A stretch of DNA of 64,000 nt from Paenibacillus pabuli (GCF_039831995.1 NZ_JBDOIO010000003.1:3782001-3846000); one strand, 5' to 3'; positions 18,391 to 28,211 are shown, counted from the stretch's first letter. The notes: generated by a model not told the origin, from the letters alone. A program made the numbers and translations.

Positions 18391-18435
18391 AATTGGCCCA
18401 GCCATGTGCTGTCGCCACCTCTCTAACGCCTGCAT

Positions 18436-18463
18436 GCGTCCCGGATTACGGGGCGCTTTTTTT
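18436..18463 (+). terminator. Riboswitch-controlled terminator
   Basis: GCGTCCCG pairs with CGGGGCGC (one G:U) around GATTA, then seven T. It sits about 45 nt after the aptamer and 140 nt before the first gene, as expected for transcriptional control. Confidence 0.9.
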
Positions 18464-18603
18464 GATGGTATCTTTTTGACACAAAAAGTACGCCATCCGG
18501 ATCACAGCTGGTATAAATCGAAGGATTTATGCACCATGCTTGGATATGAAGCCAAGGAGTACCCCGCGCCACTGGCCGGACCATATGAAGGAGAGAATTC
18601 AAG

Positions 18604-19644
18604 ATGAGATGGCGTAAAATGATCGGACTCCTGCTCTTGTGTGTGACCATGATCACCGTTGCTGCATGCGGCGGCCAAGAAGCAGCACCTGCAGGACAGA
18701 ACGGCAGCAGCAACACCGAAAACAGCAGCGAAGGTGACAGCACAGCCTTGAAGGATGTTAAAGTCGTGCTCGACTGGACACCTAATACAAACCACACTGG
18801 CCTTTACGCCGCCGTGGATCAAGGATTTTACCAAGCGGAAGGCTTGAATGTCGAGATTGTGCAGCCGGGTGCCGGCGGTGCAGATACAATGGTGGCATCG
18901 AATGAGGTGCCTTTTGGCGTAAGTTATCAGGAGAGCGTAACACAGGCCCGTACACAGGATGTCCCGCTTGTCTCCATTGCAGCCGTCATTCAGCATAATA
19001 CGTCGGGATTCGCTGCTCCGGTGGACAGAAATATTAAATCACCTAAGGATTTCGAAGGCAAATCCTATGGCGGCTGGGGTTCTCCCGTTGAAGAAGCGGT
19101 TATGCAATCCATTATGGAAGGCGAAGGCGCCGATGTGTCCAAAGTGAAGAATATCAACATGGGCGACGCCGACTTTTTTACCGCAGTGAAACGGGACATT
19201 GATTTTGCCTGGATTTTCTACGCCTGGACCGGCATTGAAGCCGAGCTGCGCGGAGAACCCATCGACATGCTGTATGTGAAGGATTATTCCGATGCGCTGG
19301 ACTATTACACGCCTGTTCTCGTCACGAACGAGCAGACCATCAAGAACGACCCCGAGCTGGTAAAGGCGTTTATGAAGGCGACTTCCGAAGGCTATCAATA
19401 CGCGATTGATCATCCCGAAGAAGCTGCAGACATTTTAATCAAGGCTGTGCCGGATCTGGATAAGGACCTTGTGGTGGCAAGCCAAAAATGGCTGAGCCCG
19501 AAATACAAGGATGACGCCCCGCGCTGGGGTGAGCAAAAACAGGAAGTATGGCAGAACTACACGGACTGGATGTTCAACAAAAAATTGCTTGATGAGCAGG
19601 TTGACGTATCCAAAGCCTATACGAACGAGTTTTTACCCCAATAA
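18604..19644 (+). CDS. thiY: Thiamine-precursor (formylaminopyrimidine/HMP) ABC transporter substrate-binding lipoprotein
   Basis: 346-aa NMT1/ThiY-type solute-binding lipoprotein. The signal peptide ends in a lipobox VAAC (Cys about residue 21), followed by a Gly/Ser/Asn-rich linker. The binding domain opens with VVLDWTPNTNHTGLYAA, a hallmark of the THI5/NMT1 family that binds pyrimidine precursors of thiamine. GWGSPVEEAVMQ and DFAWIFYAWTGIEAE are further family blocks. ATG follows GAAGGAGAG. First gene of the riboswitch operon, so expressed when TPP is low. Confidence 0.92.
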   Translation: MRWRKMIGLLLLCVTMITVAACGGQEAAPAGQNGSSNTENSSEGDSTALKDVKVVLDWTPNTNHTGLYAAVDQGFYQAEGLNVEIVQPGAGGADTMVASNEVPFGVSYQESVTQARTQDVPLVSIAAVIQHNTSGFAAPVDRNIKSPKDFEGKSYGGWGSPVEEAVMQSIMEGEGADVSKVKNINMGDADFFTAVKRDIDFAWIFYAWTGIEAELRGEPIDMLYVKDYSDALDYYTPVLVTNEQTIKNDPELVKAFMKATSEGYQYAIDHPEEAADILIKAVPDLDKDLVVASQKWLSPKYKDDAPRWGEQKQEVWQNYTDWMFNKKLLDEQVDVSKAYTNEFLPQ

Positions 19645-19673
19645 AGTTGAATCGAAAGGAGCCGTGATTTCTC

Positions 19674-19964
19674 ATGGCAAGCACACTGCTTAGCATTCAA
19701 GTGATTCCCAAAACGCAGAATGGCGAAAATTCATATCCTTACGTAGATCGTGCCATCGAAGTGATTCAGCAATCCGGCTTGAAATATCAGGTTAATCCGC
19801 TTGACACCACGATGGAGGGTGAGCTGGAGGAACTGCTGGAAGTTGTCCGCAAAATGCATGAGGTGCTCGTGGAGGCTGGAAGTCCAAGCATCATCTCCCA
19901 GATCAAAATTGCCCATAGCCCGAACGGCTTCAGCATGGATACCCTGACGGAGAAATATCGCTAA
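19674..19964 (+). CDS. MTH1187-family thiamine-binding protein
   Basis: 96-aa ferredoxin-fold protein of the MTH1187/YkoF-like (DUF77) family, some members of which bind thiamine. Landmarks: LLSIQVIPKTQ at the N-terminus, YPYVDRAIEVIQQSGLKY, then a central TTMEGELEELLEVV helix. It lies between thiY and thiX, and its TAA shares a base with the thiX ATG. Its position suggests binding of thiamine or precursor inside the cell or regulation of the transporter (inference). Confidence 0.9.
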   Translation: MASTLLSIQVIPKTQNGENSYPYVDRAIEVIQQSGLKYQVNPLDTTMEGELEELLEVVRKMHEVLVEAGSPSIISQIKIAHSPNGFSMDTLTEKYR

Positions 19965-20722
19965 TGCATACGTACTTCAAAAGTGTATGGCCGCCCATAG
20001 TGGCGGTTATTCTCTTTATTGCGGTATGGCAGGGAGCCGTGTCCCTGTTTCATATTGAAAAATGGATGCTGCCTGCACCTTCGGACATCGCGCATGAAGC
20101 AGCTTCCCAAGCAGACCGGCTGGGCATGCATGCATGGGCAACCATTCAACTCACGTTAGTCGGCTTCGCGGCCGGCACGCTGGTTGGACTGCTGATCGCT
20201 ATGGTGCTGCACCTGATTCCATTTCTGAAATCTGCACTGTATCCTTTACTTATCCTTAGTCAAAATATTCCGACCATTGCGCTCGCTCCGCTCCTGCTGA
20301 TCTGGTTCGGATTCGGGCTGCTGCCCAAACTGATTACCATCATTCTGGTCTGCTTCTTCCCGGTCGCCGTCGCCGCCATGGATGGCCTGACGCGAACGGA
20401 TGCCGCCATGATGAATTACATGCGCATGGCAGGAGCAAGACGCGGTCCAATTTTCTGGAAGCTGGAACTCCCGCACGCACTGCCTTCCATTTTCTCCGGC
20501 GTCAAGATTGCCGCCACGTACAGTGTTATGGGTGCCATTATTGCCGAATGGATCGGAGCCGATAAAGGAATCGGATATTACATGATGCTTCAAAAGTCCG
20601 CTTACCGAACAGATCGTCTATTCGTTGCGATTATGATTATTGTCGCGCTCAGCCTGTTGCTCTTCCTGTTCATTGCCCTGCTGGAGAAGCTGCTCGTTCG
20701 CTGGCGCCCACAGAAACGCTGA
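19964..20722 (+). CDS. thiX: Thiamine-precursor ABC transporter permease
   Basis: 252-aa inner-membrane permease with about six TM helices. The cytoplasmic EAA-type loop is recognisable in MRMAGARRGPIFWKLELPHALPS (about residues 150-172). It is of the SsuC/ThiX type that partners NMT1-like binding proteins. Translationally coupled to the gene before it by a TAATG overlap. Confidence 0.92.
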   Translation: MHTYFKSVWPPIVAVILFIAVWQGAVSLFHIEKWMLPAPSDIAHEAASQADRLGMHAWATIQLTLVGFAAGTLVGLLIAMVLHLIPFLKSALYPLLILSQNIPTIALAPLLLIWFGFGLLPKLITIILVCFFPVAVAAMDGLTRTDAAMMNYMRMAGARRGPIFWKLELPHALPSIFSGVKIAATYSVMGAIIAEWIGADKGIGYYMMLQKSAYRTDRLFVAIMIIVALSLLLFLFIALLEKLLVRWRPQKR

Positions 20723-20754
20723 TTCGCAGCATAAGCACTATACAAGGTTAGGAA

Positions 20755-21672
20755 GTGAATGCCGAGATGACACTCAAATATAACGAACAGGCACCAGCTA
20801 CACCGGATGGAAGCGACGCTATTCCAGCCAATGACGAATCACTCCGCTCTGGTTCCACTACTACCTCCGATCCCGGTACGCGGAATCTGCCTGCACTGGA
20901 AGTGCAGGACGTTCATGCTTCCTTCCGGGAACGGCGCAATACGTTATCTGTCCTGAACGGGTTATCCCTGACTGTAGAGCAGGGCGAATTCGTAGCCATC
21001 GTGGGGCCTTCCGGATGCGGCAAGAGTACGTTGTTCCATATCATTGGCGGTTTGTTGAAACCCCAAACAGGCCAGGTTCTCATGAACGGACAAAACGTTA
21101 CCGGGCAGCGGGGCAAAATCAGCTACATGCCGCAGCAGCCTGCCCTCTTTCCCTGGCGTACCATTGAAGACAACGTGCTGCTTGCAGGTGAAGTGTCAGC
21201 AAATACGCCTCCCAAGGCAGAAGCGCTCGCGGAAGCAAGGAAGTGGCTTTCCAGCGTGGGTCTTGGCGGATTCGAACAGGCTTATCCGCATATGTTATCC
21301 GGCGGTATGCAGCAGCGAGCTGCATTCCTGCGTGCCCTGCTCAGTCCACAGGAACTGATGCTGCTGGATGAGCCCTTCAGCGCCCTCGATGCCTTAACAC
21401 GCAGTGACATGCAGCGCTGGCTGCTCGATATCTGGGAACAAAACCGCCGCTCGGTGCTGTTCATTACCCATAATATCGAAGAAGCACTGCTGCTTGCCGA
21501 TCGAATCTATGTGTTGTCCAACCGACCTGCGACCGTGCTGCATGAGGTGCATGTTCCTTTTGATCGTCCAAGACGTGAAGAAATGACGGAAGAAACGGCT
21601 TTCCTCGAACGCAAACGGCAGATTTCGGAGTGGATGAAAGAAGAACAGAAAAAAGCCCGGCTAACTCCATAG
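20755..21672 (+). CDS. thiZ: Thiamine-precursor ABC transporter ATP-binding protein
   Basis: 305-aa ATPase: Walker A GPSGCGKST, Q-loop region MPQQPALFPWRT, signature LSGGMQQRAAFLRA, Walker B LMLLDEPFSALD and switch FITHNIEEA. A roughly 45-residue polar N-terminal extension with no known motif precedes the ABC domain. The start taken is GTG 20755 with AAGG 7 nt upstream; ATG 20767 is possible. Completes the operon thiY-MTH1187-thiX-thiZ. Confidence 0.92.
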   Translation: MNAEMTLKYNEQAPATPDGSDAIPANDESLRSGSTTTSDPGTRNLPALEVQDVHASFRERRNTLSVLNGLSLTVEQGEFVAIVGPSGCGKSTLFHIIGGLLKPQTGQVLMNGQNVTGQRGKISYMPQQPALFPWRTIEDNVLLAGEVSANTPPKAEALAEARKWLSSVGLGGFEQAYPHMLSGGMQQRAAFLRALLSPQELMLLDEPFSALDALTRSDMQRWLLDIWEQNRRSVLFITHNIEEALLLADRIYVLSNRPATVLHEVHVPFDRPRREEMTEETAFLERKRQISEWMKEEQKKARLTP

Positions 21673-21683
21673 CACGGGTTTTT
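21656..21683 (+). terminator. Terminator of the thi operon
   Basis: CCCGGCTA pairs with TAGC-A-CGGG (one bulged A), then TTTTTCG. The stem begins inside the last codons of thiZ. Confidence 0.7.
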
Positions 21684-21772
21684 CGTTATACTTTTCCAAA
21701 CTAGTGATCCGCATCCTTGTGATCTGCGTATCAACCTTCAAAAGATAAAAGATGACTAGGAGGGGCTACTTT

Positions 21773-22579
21773 ATGCATTCCCAAGCTTTTGCACCACTGA
21801 TTGATGCTCATATCCATTTCGATAAATATACCGCCGAGGAACAGCGAAATATGCTGCAATCCTTCCCAGAACAGCAGGTTGAGGGTGTTATCGCCGTTTC
21901 CATGAATATAACCTCAGCCCAGGACAATCTCGAGCTGGCCAGACAGAATCCCCGATTTATATACCCGGCCTTCGGCTTCCATCCCGAACAGCCCTTGCCT
22001 TCGGTTCAGGATCAGAACCTGTTCTTCGACTGGATTGAAAAGCATATTGGACAAGCTGTGGCCATTGGGGAAGTTGGACTTCCCTATTACAATCGCCAGG
22101 AAGCAGAACAGGCAGGGCATGCTTTTGATCAGGGTGGATATATCGAGCTGCTCGAACGATTTATTCAGCTCGCCAAGCGTCACAACAAACCCATCGTGCT
22201 TCATGCCGTATACGAGGATGCGGAGATCGCCTGTGATCTGCTGGAGCAATACCAGCTCAGACACGCACACTTCCACTGGTTCAAGGGTTCCCGCCAAACG
22301 GTGCGGCGAATGGCAGATAACGGGTACTTTATCTCCTTCACGCCTGACATTCAGTATGAAGAGGAGATTCGTGAACTGGCAAGACAATATCCTGCTGAAC
22401 AGGTCATGGCAGAGACGGATGGTCCTTGGCCTTTCGAGGGACCATTTCAGGGACGGATGACACATCCCGCCATGACGAGGCAGGTTGTTCAAGCCTGGAG
22501 CGAACTTACGGGCATGGGAACCGAGCGGGCAGCGCGTCTTTTTTACCAGAACACGAAGCGGTTCTACCGTTTACCCTAA
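21773..22579 (+). CDS. TatD-family metal-dependent hydrolase
   Basis: 268-aa TIM-barrel hydrolase of the TatD DNase group. The metal-binding DAHIHFD is at the N-terminus (about 11-17). AIGEVGLPYY supplies the conserved Glu, VLHAVYEDAE a His, and MAETDGPWPFEG the catalytic Asp. Members cleave DNA or act as D-aminoacyl hydrolases. The start is ATG 21773, 7 nt after AGGAGGGG; the in-frame ATG at 21752 lies upstream of that site. Monocistronic. Confidence 0.9.
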   Translation: MHSQAFAPLIDAHIHFDKYTAEEQRNMLQSFPEQQVEGVIAVSMNITSAQDNLELARQNPRFIYPAFGFHPEQPLPSVQDQNLFFDWIEKHIGQAVAIGEVGLPYYNRQEAEQAGHAFDQGGYIELLERFIQLAKRHNKPIVLHAVYEDAEIACDLLEQYQLRHAHFHWFKGSRQTVRRMADNGYFISFTPDIQYEEEIRELARQYPAEQVMAETDGPWPFEGPFQGRMTHPAMTRQVVQAWSELTGMGTERAARLFYQNTKRFYRLP

Positions 22580-22600
22580 TACAGAGCACAGATAGACGGC

Positions 22601-22634
22601 AAAAAGGTCAGCCGGACTTCCCGGCTGACCTTCT
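22601..22634. terminator. Bidirectional terminator between TatD-like and nitroreductase genes
   Basis: Perfect 12-bp stem (22604-22615 with 22621-22632). The T run is better on the minus strand (TTTTTG), serving the nitroreductase. Confidence 0.85.
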
Positions 22635-22648
22635 TCCGTTGTTCTAAA

Positions 22649-23392
22649 TTATCGTTTCATAAACCCTCTGCCTTCGAGATACGATTTCATCTGCAGACGT
22701 GCCGGTTCGGTAAGGCGTTTCGCCATCAATTCAGACCACGGTGTCGTACGTTCCCCATTGGTGCGTGCTTTCATATAGGCAGCAGTGGTTTCGTCATAGC
22801 TTTCCACGCCACGGAGCGTCTCTTCAGCATTATAGCGATTGCGGTGAAGAACGGCATTCAGCGGCAGACGCGGACGGATTCCGGTTTCCTGATCGGCTAC
22901 ACCGACACACATGCCGTACACAGGGTACACCCCTTCTGGCAATCCCAGTAATTCAGTCACTTCCTCAATCCGGTTACGCAGCCCGCCGATATATACAATC
23001 CCGAAACCGAGTGACTCTGCCGCCAAAGCGGCATTCTGGGAGGCAAGTGCCACATCGATGGTTGCTACCATAAAATTCTCTGTGGAATCAGCATAGGATT
23101 CCTTCTCTGGCTGGTGCCGCTTCGCCGCATCACTCAAGCGGTAGAGATCTGCGCACCATACGAGGAAAACAGGGCATTGCTCCACATAAGCCTGGTTGCC
23201 TGCGAGTGCAGCAAGCTTCGATTTTAGTTCCGTATCCGTCACGGCCACAACGCTATAGGCCTGTACGCTGCTGGAGGAGGAAGCCATCTGACCGGCAGCC
23301 ACGATTGCCGCAAGCTGCTTCTCGCTTACCGGATCCGGCTTGAATTTCCGCACCGAGCGGTGTCTCATCATCAATTCAATGGTTTCATTCAT
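22649..23392 (-). CDS. NADPH-dependent FMN oxidoreductase (NfsA/NfrA-type nitroreductase)
   Basis: 247-aa flavin reductase of the oxygen-insensitive nitroreductase family. The N-terminal RHRSVRKFKPDPV and AGQMASSSSSVQAYS form the FMN phosphate pocket. AAESLGFGIVYIGGLRN and VYGMCVGV follow. The C-terminal SYDETTAAY stretch matches NfsA-like proteins. It overlaps the TetR gene by 8 bp, so the two form one operon and the regulator may control the reductase. Confidence 0.9.
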   Translation of the reverse strand: MNETIELMMRHRSVRKFKPDPVSEKQLAAIVAAGQMASSSSSVQAYSVVAVTDTELKSKLAALAGNQAYVEQCPVFLVWCADLYRLSDAAKRHQPEKESYADSTENFMVATIDVALASQNAALAAESLGFGIVYIGGLRNRIEEVTELLGLPEGVYPVYGMCVGVADQETGIRPRLPLNAVLHRNRYNAEETLRGVESYDETTAAYMKARTNGERTTPWSELMAKRLTEPARLQMKSYLEGRGFMKR

Positions 23393-23981
23393 GTCTGTTC
23401 ACTCCCAATCCTCGTAGTACGAATTCAATCGTCTGTTCAGCCAGCTTATCTGTATCCATATCCTGATAGTTAAACGTAAACCTTGAGTTCTTGGCACGTT
23501 TGTGTGCCAGAGCCACACCCATGACCTGAAGCATTGCATAAGATACGGAATCGATCTGGAATACACCCTGTTCCTTGCCTTCCTGCAATAAATCATTCAC
23601 TTTGGTCCAGACAGGGTTCAGGAACCGAAATACCGTAGCCGTGCGATGAGTGTTCAGTGTAATTTCGAGCTGTACAATATCACTCATCTCCCAGTCATTC
23701 ATCGTGAACTTCACGACTTCACCTACAATTTTGCTGATACCTTCAACAGGGGACATGGACTCTGCAGCCAAATCATTCAGCATGTGACCCGGAAAGAAGT
23801 GCTCAAATATGGCTTCAAACACCTTTTCTTTTCCGCCAAAATGGTACGAGACCAGCGACACATTGGCACCTGCCTCATCACAGATTTGACGAACACTTGT
23901 CCCGTCATACCCCTGCTGTGCAAAAAGTTTCTTGGCTGCAAGCAAAATCCTCGTTTTGATATCCAACTCCGGTTCCGTCAT
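23385..23981 (-). CDS. TetR/AcrR-family transcriptional regulator (CecR-like C-terminus)
   Basis: 198-aa repressor. The N-terminal helix-turn-helix covers TRILLAAKKLFAQQGYDGTS with the recognition helix in VSLVSYHFGGKEKVF. The C-terminal domain resembles the CecR/YbiH type with MALAHKRAKNSRF-like phrases (here GVALAHKRAKN). First gene of the two-gene operon with the nitroreductase; candidate binder of the palindromes at 25412-25440, though that link is not shown. Confidence 0.9.
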   Translation of the reverse strand: MTEPELDIKTRILLAAKKLFAQQGYDGTSVRQICDEAGANVSLVSYHFGGKEKVFEAIFEHFFPGHMLNDLAAESMSPVEGISKIVGEVVKFTMNDWEMSDIVQLEITLNTHRTATVFRFLNPVWTKVNDLLQEGKEQGVFQIDSVSYAMLQVMGVALAHKRAKNSRFTFNYQDMDTDKLAEQTIEFVLRGLGVNRHE

Positions 23982-24141
23982 TCCGTTCGCTCCTCTTGTC
24001 CGTTCTTATCATTGCTCCAGCTTTCCCGGGCTGCAGCCAGACTGTTTCATCTGTTTATTATGAAAGTTTATATTTCAAAGCGCAAGGCATGATACAAGTC
24101 CATGTCCATGGCATAGCTCTGACTGTACGTCTGATAAACAG

Positions 24142-24175
24142 CAGGCACCCCGGTTATAGTCCACCGGGGCGCCTG
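24142..24175 (-). terminator. Terminator of the YhgE-like gene
   Basis: 13-bp stem with one G:U (24175-24163 against 24154-24142), then CTGTTTATC on the minus strand. It separates the YhgE-like unit from the TetR operon. Confidence 0.75.
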
Positions 24176-24210
24176 TTCCAATTCCTATGAAGTCAAGTAC
24201 GTGAGTAATA

Positions 24211-25371
24211 TTAGCTGTTCACTTGAGCAGGGCTTGGTACACCCGCTGGCATGCGTCGTTTTTTGAGCAAAGTCACCACCAGGGAGAGGGCAACCGCGAT
24301 GACCAGAACAATGGCAACCGAACCGGCTGCGGACTGAACACCAGGTCCACCCAGTTGAGCGCTCAGTATGCCCTGAACCGCATACGTTGCAGGCAGGTAT
24401 TGTCCGATACCGCTGTAGAAGCCGTTAAGCAGCTCACGTGGTACCATTGCACCGGAAGATACCAGCTGCAGGGACAGTGAGATGATGTTGAACAGGCTTC
24501 CTGCAGGTCCGAAGCAGATAAGGAAGAACTGGGAGAAGAACATAAACGTGCAGAGGAACAACGCCTGGAACAACCAGAAGGCGATGAATCCTTGCTCGAT
24601 CTGTCCTCCCAGCGCAACAATCAGCGATGAACCAAGAAGCGATACGACTAGAGCGGATGCGATGTTAATCACAATTCTCGCACCGAACAGCGTCAATCGG
24701 GAGTGGGTAGCTGACAGCATTCCCATGGCCGTCTGCAGATTCATACCCATGATCATGGCGCCGACATAAGAAGCCAGTACCATCATCATCGGTACCATCT
24801 GATTATTCATACCATTCACCGGATTAATCGAAGTTGTTGTGCCTTCAACACGGGTAGCCAGGTTGGCAGCAGCATTGGCAGCCTGATCCGCAGGTGCTCC
24901 TGCAGCCGTCAATACAGTCTGTACGCCTTGCGCTGTCGCTTGCTTGTTGATCGTGTTCGTCACACTTTGTGAGACGCCCTGCATCATGCTTTTAATCGTA
25001 ACCGGATTAGCTTCGTTAATGGTATACTTAATCTCCGCTGTGGAGCCTGCGGTCTGAAGCAGCTCGTTAAAGCCTGCCGGAATATTCAGCACCATGTGCA
25101 CTTTGTGATAATTCAATTGATCCAATGCTTCAGCAGAGCTGAGATCAGATACAGTGTGGAAAGGCAGCGTCTTAGCCATGCTATCCGCAATGCCTTGGGA
25201 CATTTCTCCGTCCTCGTTCACAATCGCCACCGTTAATTCATTCATACGGTCGTTCACGCCGGAGTATGCAGTCATCCAGATGACGCTGAAGATCACTTGG
25301 AACATAAGTGCCGTAACGATCCCCACAATCACTGGCGGTTTTTTCAATAAAATGCGTAATGCCTGTAACAT
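24211..25371 (-). CDS. YhgE/Pip-type ABC-2 membrane protein (DUF3533-like)
   Basis: 386-aa integral membrane protein. TM1 (about 14-36) is followed by a large outside domain (about 40-195) with AIVNEDGEMSQGIADSM, typical of YhgE/Pip. Five further TM helices follow to about 370. Such proteins act in export or envelope functions and lack their own ATPase. The mature loop near residues 165-185 is rich in Ala/Asn. A strong promoter with two overlapping-palindrome operators precedes it, pointing to control by a TetR-family protein. Confidence 0.82.
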   Translation of the reverse strand: MLQALRILLKKPPVIVGIVTALMFQVIFSVIWMTAYSGVNDRMNELTVAIVNEDGEMSQGIADSMAKTLPFHTVSDLSSAEALDQLNYHKVHMVLNIPAGFNELLQTAGSTAEIKYTINEANPVTIKSMMQGVSQSVTNTINKQATAQGVQTVLTAAGAPADQAANAAANLATRVEGTTTSINPVNGMNNQMVPMMMVLASYVGAMIMGMNLQTAMGMLSATHSRLTLFGARIVINIASALVVSLLGSSLIVALGGQIEQGFIAFWLFQALFLCTFMFFSQFFLICFGPAGSLFNIISLSLQLVSSGAMVPRELLNGFYSGIGQYLPATYAVQGILSAQLGGPGVQSAAGSVAIVLVIAVALSLVVTLLKKRRMPAGVPSPAQVNS

Positions 25372-25411
25372 GAATAAGGTCCCCCATTACAAAATAGTTC
25401 TAATTTGATTT

Positions 25412-25440
25412 AAACGATCGTTTGAATCAAACAATTGTTT
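25412..25440. promoter_or_regulatory. Double palindromic operator of the YhgE-like gene
   Basis: Two perfect 12-bp palindromes, AAACGATCGTTT (25412-25423) and AAACAATTGTTT (25429-25440), five bases apart (centres 17 bp apart). The facing halves also form GTTTGA-A-TCAAAC. They cover the predicted transcription start, as expected for a TetR-family repressor. Confidence 0.75.
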
Positions 25441-25442
25441 AA

Positions 25443-25471
25443 ATTTTAATGGCATATGTCATTATTGTCAA
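25443..25471 (-). promoter_or_regulatory. Promoter of the YhgE-like gene
   Basis: TTGACA (25471-25466), 17 nt, TAAAAT (25448-25443) on the minus strand, immediately before the operators. Confidence 0.7.
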
Positions 25472-25543
25472 CTGATTTCTGAAATGTTCAGAAAAATCAT
25501 TTGTATTTCATAAAAAACTTTGTCTATTTTCATAAAAAGACAA

Positions 25544-25576
25544 GAAAAAGCACGGTTCACCGCAGCGAACCGCGCT
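25544..25576 (-). terminator. Terminator of copA
   Basis: 12-bp stem with two G:U pairs (25576-25565 against 25560-25549), then TTTTTCTT on the minus strand. Confidence 0.85.
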
Positions 25577-25622
25577 CATTTCAGGTCAAGCTGAAAAATA
25601 ATAGCAACCTATTTCCTACATC

Positions 25623-28148
25623 CTATTTTGGGTTGCGTTCCAACTTCAACCGTTGCAAACGCAGCGAGTTCAATACAACCGATACGGAACTGAAAGCCAT
25701 GGCCGCACCAGCCAGCCAAGGAGCCAGGAAACCTACTGCTGCGATTGGAATACCAATGACGTTATAGCCAAGTGCCCAGAATAAGTTTTGCTTAATATTG
25801 CCCATGGTGCGCCGGCTCATCTCGATCGCATCCGCTATACTGTTCAGATCACCACGCATCAGCGTGATATCTGCCGCTTCCATCGCTACATCTGTTCCAG
25901 TCCCGATGGCCATACCGATATCTGCTGTAGCCAGGGCAGGTGCGTCATTGATGCCGTCACCAACCATTGCTACTTTCAGCCCGCTATCCTGCAGCTTCTT
26001 CACTTCGGCTGCTTTACCCTCGGGCAGGACTTCTGCTAGGACATGATGGATCCCTGCTTGCTCCGCCACGGCACGTGCCGTACGCTCATTGTCTCCCGTA
26101 ATCATGATGACATCGATGTTCATCGCCTGCAGCCGCTGAATGGCTTCGCGTGATGTATCCTTGATTGTATCTGCCACAGCAACAATACCTGCCCAGCGGC
26201 CATCGACTGCTATCAGCATCGCTGTGCGGCCGAGCTCCTCGAGTTCATTCATCTGGCGAGCGGTTGCCTCTGATACCTCCACATGAGCATCTGCAAGCAG
26301 ACGGCGTGTTCCAACCAGAATTTCCTGTCCTTGTACTCTGGCCCGAACGCCATATCCTGGTATGTTCTCAAACTGCTCTGATTGGGACAATACTATCCCT
26401 TTGTCGCGGATTCCTGCTACGATAGCTTCCGCTAGCGGATGTTCAGAGCTTTGTTCTGCCGATCCAACCCATTTCAACAGTTCTGCTTCTGTCCAATCTT
26501 GTGCTGCGATCACATCCGTCAGCACCGGTTTTCCTTGAGTGACTGTCCCTGTTTTGTCCAGAACAACCGTCTGAATCTGCTGTGCCGATTCCAGATGTTC
26601 TCCGCCTTTGAACAGGATGCCATATTCTGCCGCCCGCCCTGACCCAGCCATGACAGAGGTTGGTGTTGCCAAACCCAAGGCACATGGACAGGCAATGACC
26701 AGTACAGCAATCGCTTTTTCCAGAGATCCTGCGAAGTCACCGGGACTTGCAAACAGATACCAGATCAAAAATGTCAGCACAGCAATACCAACCACAATCG
26801 GGACAAAGATGCCCGAAATGACATCCGCAATTCGCTGAATGGGCGCTTTGGAACCCTGTGCCTGTTCAACCACTTTAATGATTTGAGATAATGCGGTGTC
26901 CGAACCTACTCGGGTCGCGCGCAGCCTCAATGCACCGTTTTTATTCAGTGTAGCACCCGTAACGGCGTCGCCTGGCTTTTTATCGACAGGCAAACTTTCT
27001 CCGCTGAGCATGGATTCATCGACCGAGGATTGCCCTTCTTCTACAACACCATCCACTGGAATGCTGTCCCCCGGTTTCACCAGCACGATGTCACCTACGT
27101 TTACATACGCTGCGGGTACAACCACTTCCTGCCCGTCGCGGATGACACGAGCTTCACGAGGGGCCAGTTCGATCAGGCTTTTGATGGCCTGGGACGAGCG
27201 GCCTTTTGCTACGGCTTCAAACCATTTTCCAAGCAAAATTAACGTAATCAGTACGGCACTGGTCTCATAATACAGTTCGACCGAAGGCATAGTGGCGGCT
27301 GTACTCGTCCCCATCCCACTATGATCCATCGTTGTCGTAGAAGGTATCATTCCACTTGTGAGTGTTAGGTACAGACTGTAGAAAAATGCCGCGCTTGTTC
27401 CCAGTGCGACCAGAACATCCATATTGGCACTGCCATTACGCAGCGCTTTATAAGCTCCGACATAAAATTGCCACCCAATGACGAATTGCACCGGTGCTGC
27501 CAATACCAGCTGGAACCAGGGATTCATGAATAGCTCGGGTACCCAAATCCATGATGTAAATGAGAAGTGGCCTACCATCGCCCACAGTAGTGGTATTGAT
27601 AATAAGGCGGATATCATCCACTTCCATTTTTTGCGCTGCAGCTCCCGTTCGCGAACGGATGAGGTTTCTTCCTGTGTCTGCTGCAATTCAGCACCATACC
27701 CCAGCTGTTTGATTTTGGCTGTAATATCAGAAGGTTTCAATGCTCCTGCCGCAAATTCAACGTGTCCAGTCTCCAGTGCCAGGTTCACATTCGCACGCGA
27801 TACACCCGGCAGTCTGGAAAGCCCCTTCTCGATTCGGGTAGAGCACGCAGCGCACGTCATCCCCGTGATGTCGAGATCAATCGATTCCGTCACTGTACCG
27901 TAGCCGAGCGCCTCCACCTTATCCCGCAACGCGTTGACATTTACAGTCTTTGGGTCATACGTAACGCTCGCTTGTTCTATGGCAAGATTAACGCTGGCCT
28001 GCTGGACCCCTTCCATACGGGATAATCCCTTCTCGATCCTTGTGGAACACGCGGCACAGGTCATGCCTGTAATCTGCAGCGTTGTCTGCGCTCCATCCGG
28101 TTGCAATCCAGTCGCAGGCGTGTGACCGGTTGTTGATGATTTATCCAT
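25623..28148 (-). CDS. copA: Copper-exporting P1B-type ATPase
   Basis: About 841-aa membrane pump that expels Cu(I) using ATP. Two N-terminal HMA domains each carry GMTCAAC (Cys31/34 and Cys99/102). TM helices surround the CPC motif (Cys487-Pro-Cys489). The phosphorylated DKTGT is at 531-535, then [17 protein letters not shown] and [11 protein letters not shown] Met/His-bearing loop lies between two TM helices near residues 265-290. Start chosen at ATG 28148, 7 nt after AAAGGAGA; the open frame extends to 28259 through the operator and is not translated. It receives copper from CopZ. Confidence 0.97.
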   Translation of the reverse strand: MDKSSTTGHTPATGLQPDGAQTTLQITGMTCAACSTRIEKGLSRMEGVQQASVNLAIEQASVTYDPKTVNVNALRDKVEALGYGTVTESIDLDITGMTCAACSTRIEKGLSRLPGVSRANVNLALETGHVEFAAGALKPSDITAKIKQLGYGAELQQTQEETSSVRERELQRKKWKWMISALLSIPLLWAMVGHFSFTSWIWVPELFMNPWFQLVLAAPVQFVIGWQFYVGAYKALRNGSANMDVLVALGTSAAFFYSLYLTLTSGMIPSTTTMDHSGMGTSTAATMPSVELYYETSAVLITLILLGKWFEAVAKGRSSQAIKSLIELAPREARVIRDGQEVVVPAAYVNVGDIVLVKPGDSIPVDGVVEEGQSSVDESMLSGESLPVDKKPGDAVTGATLNKNGALRLRATRVGSDTALSQIIKVVEQAQGSKAPIQRIADVISGIFVPIVVGIAVLTFLIWYLFASPGDFAGSLEKAIAVLVIACPCALGLATPTSVMAGSGRAAEYGILFKGGEHLESAQQIQTVVLDKTGTVTQGKPVLTDVIAAQDWTEAELLKWVGSAEQSSEHPLAEAIVAGIRDKGIVLSQSEQFENIPGYGVRARVQGQEILVGTRRLLADAHVEVSEATARQMNELEELGRTAMLIAVDGRWAGIVAVADTIKDTSREAIQRLQAMNIDVIMITGDNERTARAVAEQAGIHHVLAEVLPEGKAAEVKKLQDSGLKVAMVGDGINDAPALATADIGMAIGTGTDVAMEAADITLMRGDLNSIADAIEMSRRTMGNIKQNLFWALGYNVIGIPIAAVGFLAPWLAGAAMAFSSVSVVLNSLRLQRLKLERNPK

Positions 28149-28180
28149 GATGGTGTCTCCTTTCATATCTATGATCTTTC

Positions 28181-28211
28181 CATATACCCCTATAGGGTAT
28201 AAACCAGTCAA
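28181..28211 (-). promoter_or_regulatory. copA promoter with CsoR operator in the spacer
   Basis: TTGACT (28211-28206) and TATATG (28186-28181) are 19 nt apart. The 17-bp operator ATACCC-N5-GGGTAT (28184-28200) fills the spacer. The same motif occurs at csoR, so copper-bound release of CsoR should induce both. Confidence 0.75.

Noticed and set aside
18320..18607. 95-codon open frame over the TPP riboswitch
   Set aside because: It runs through the aptamer and terminator and lacks a ribosome site; the RNA explains the conservation.
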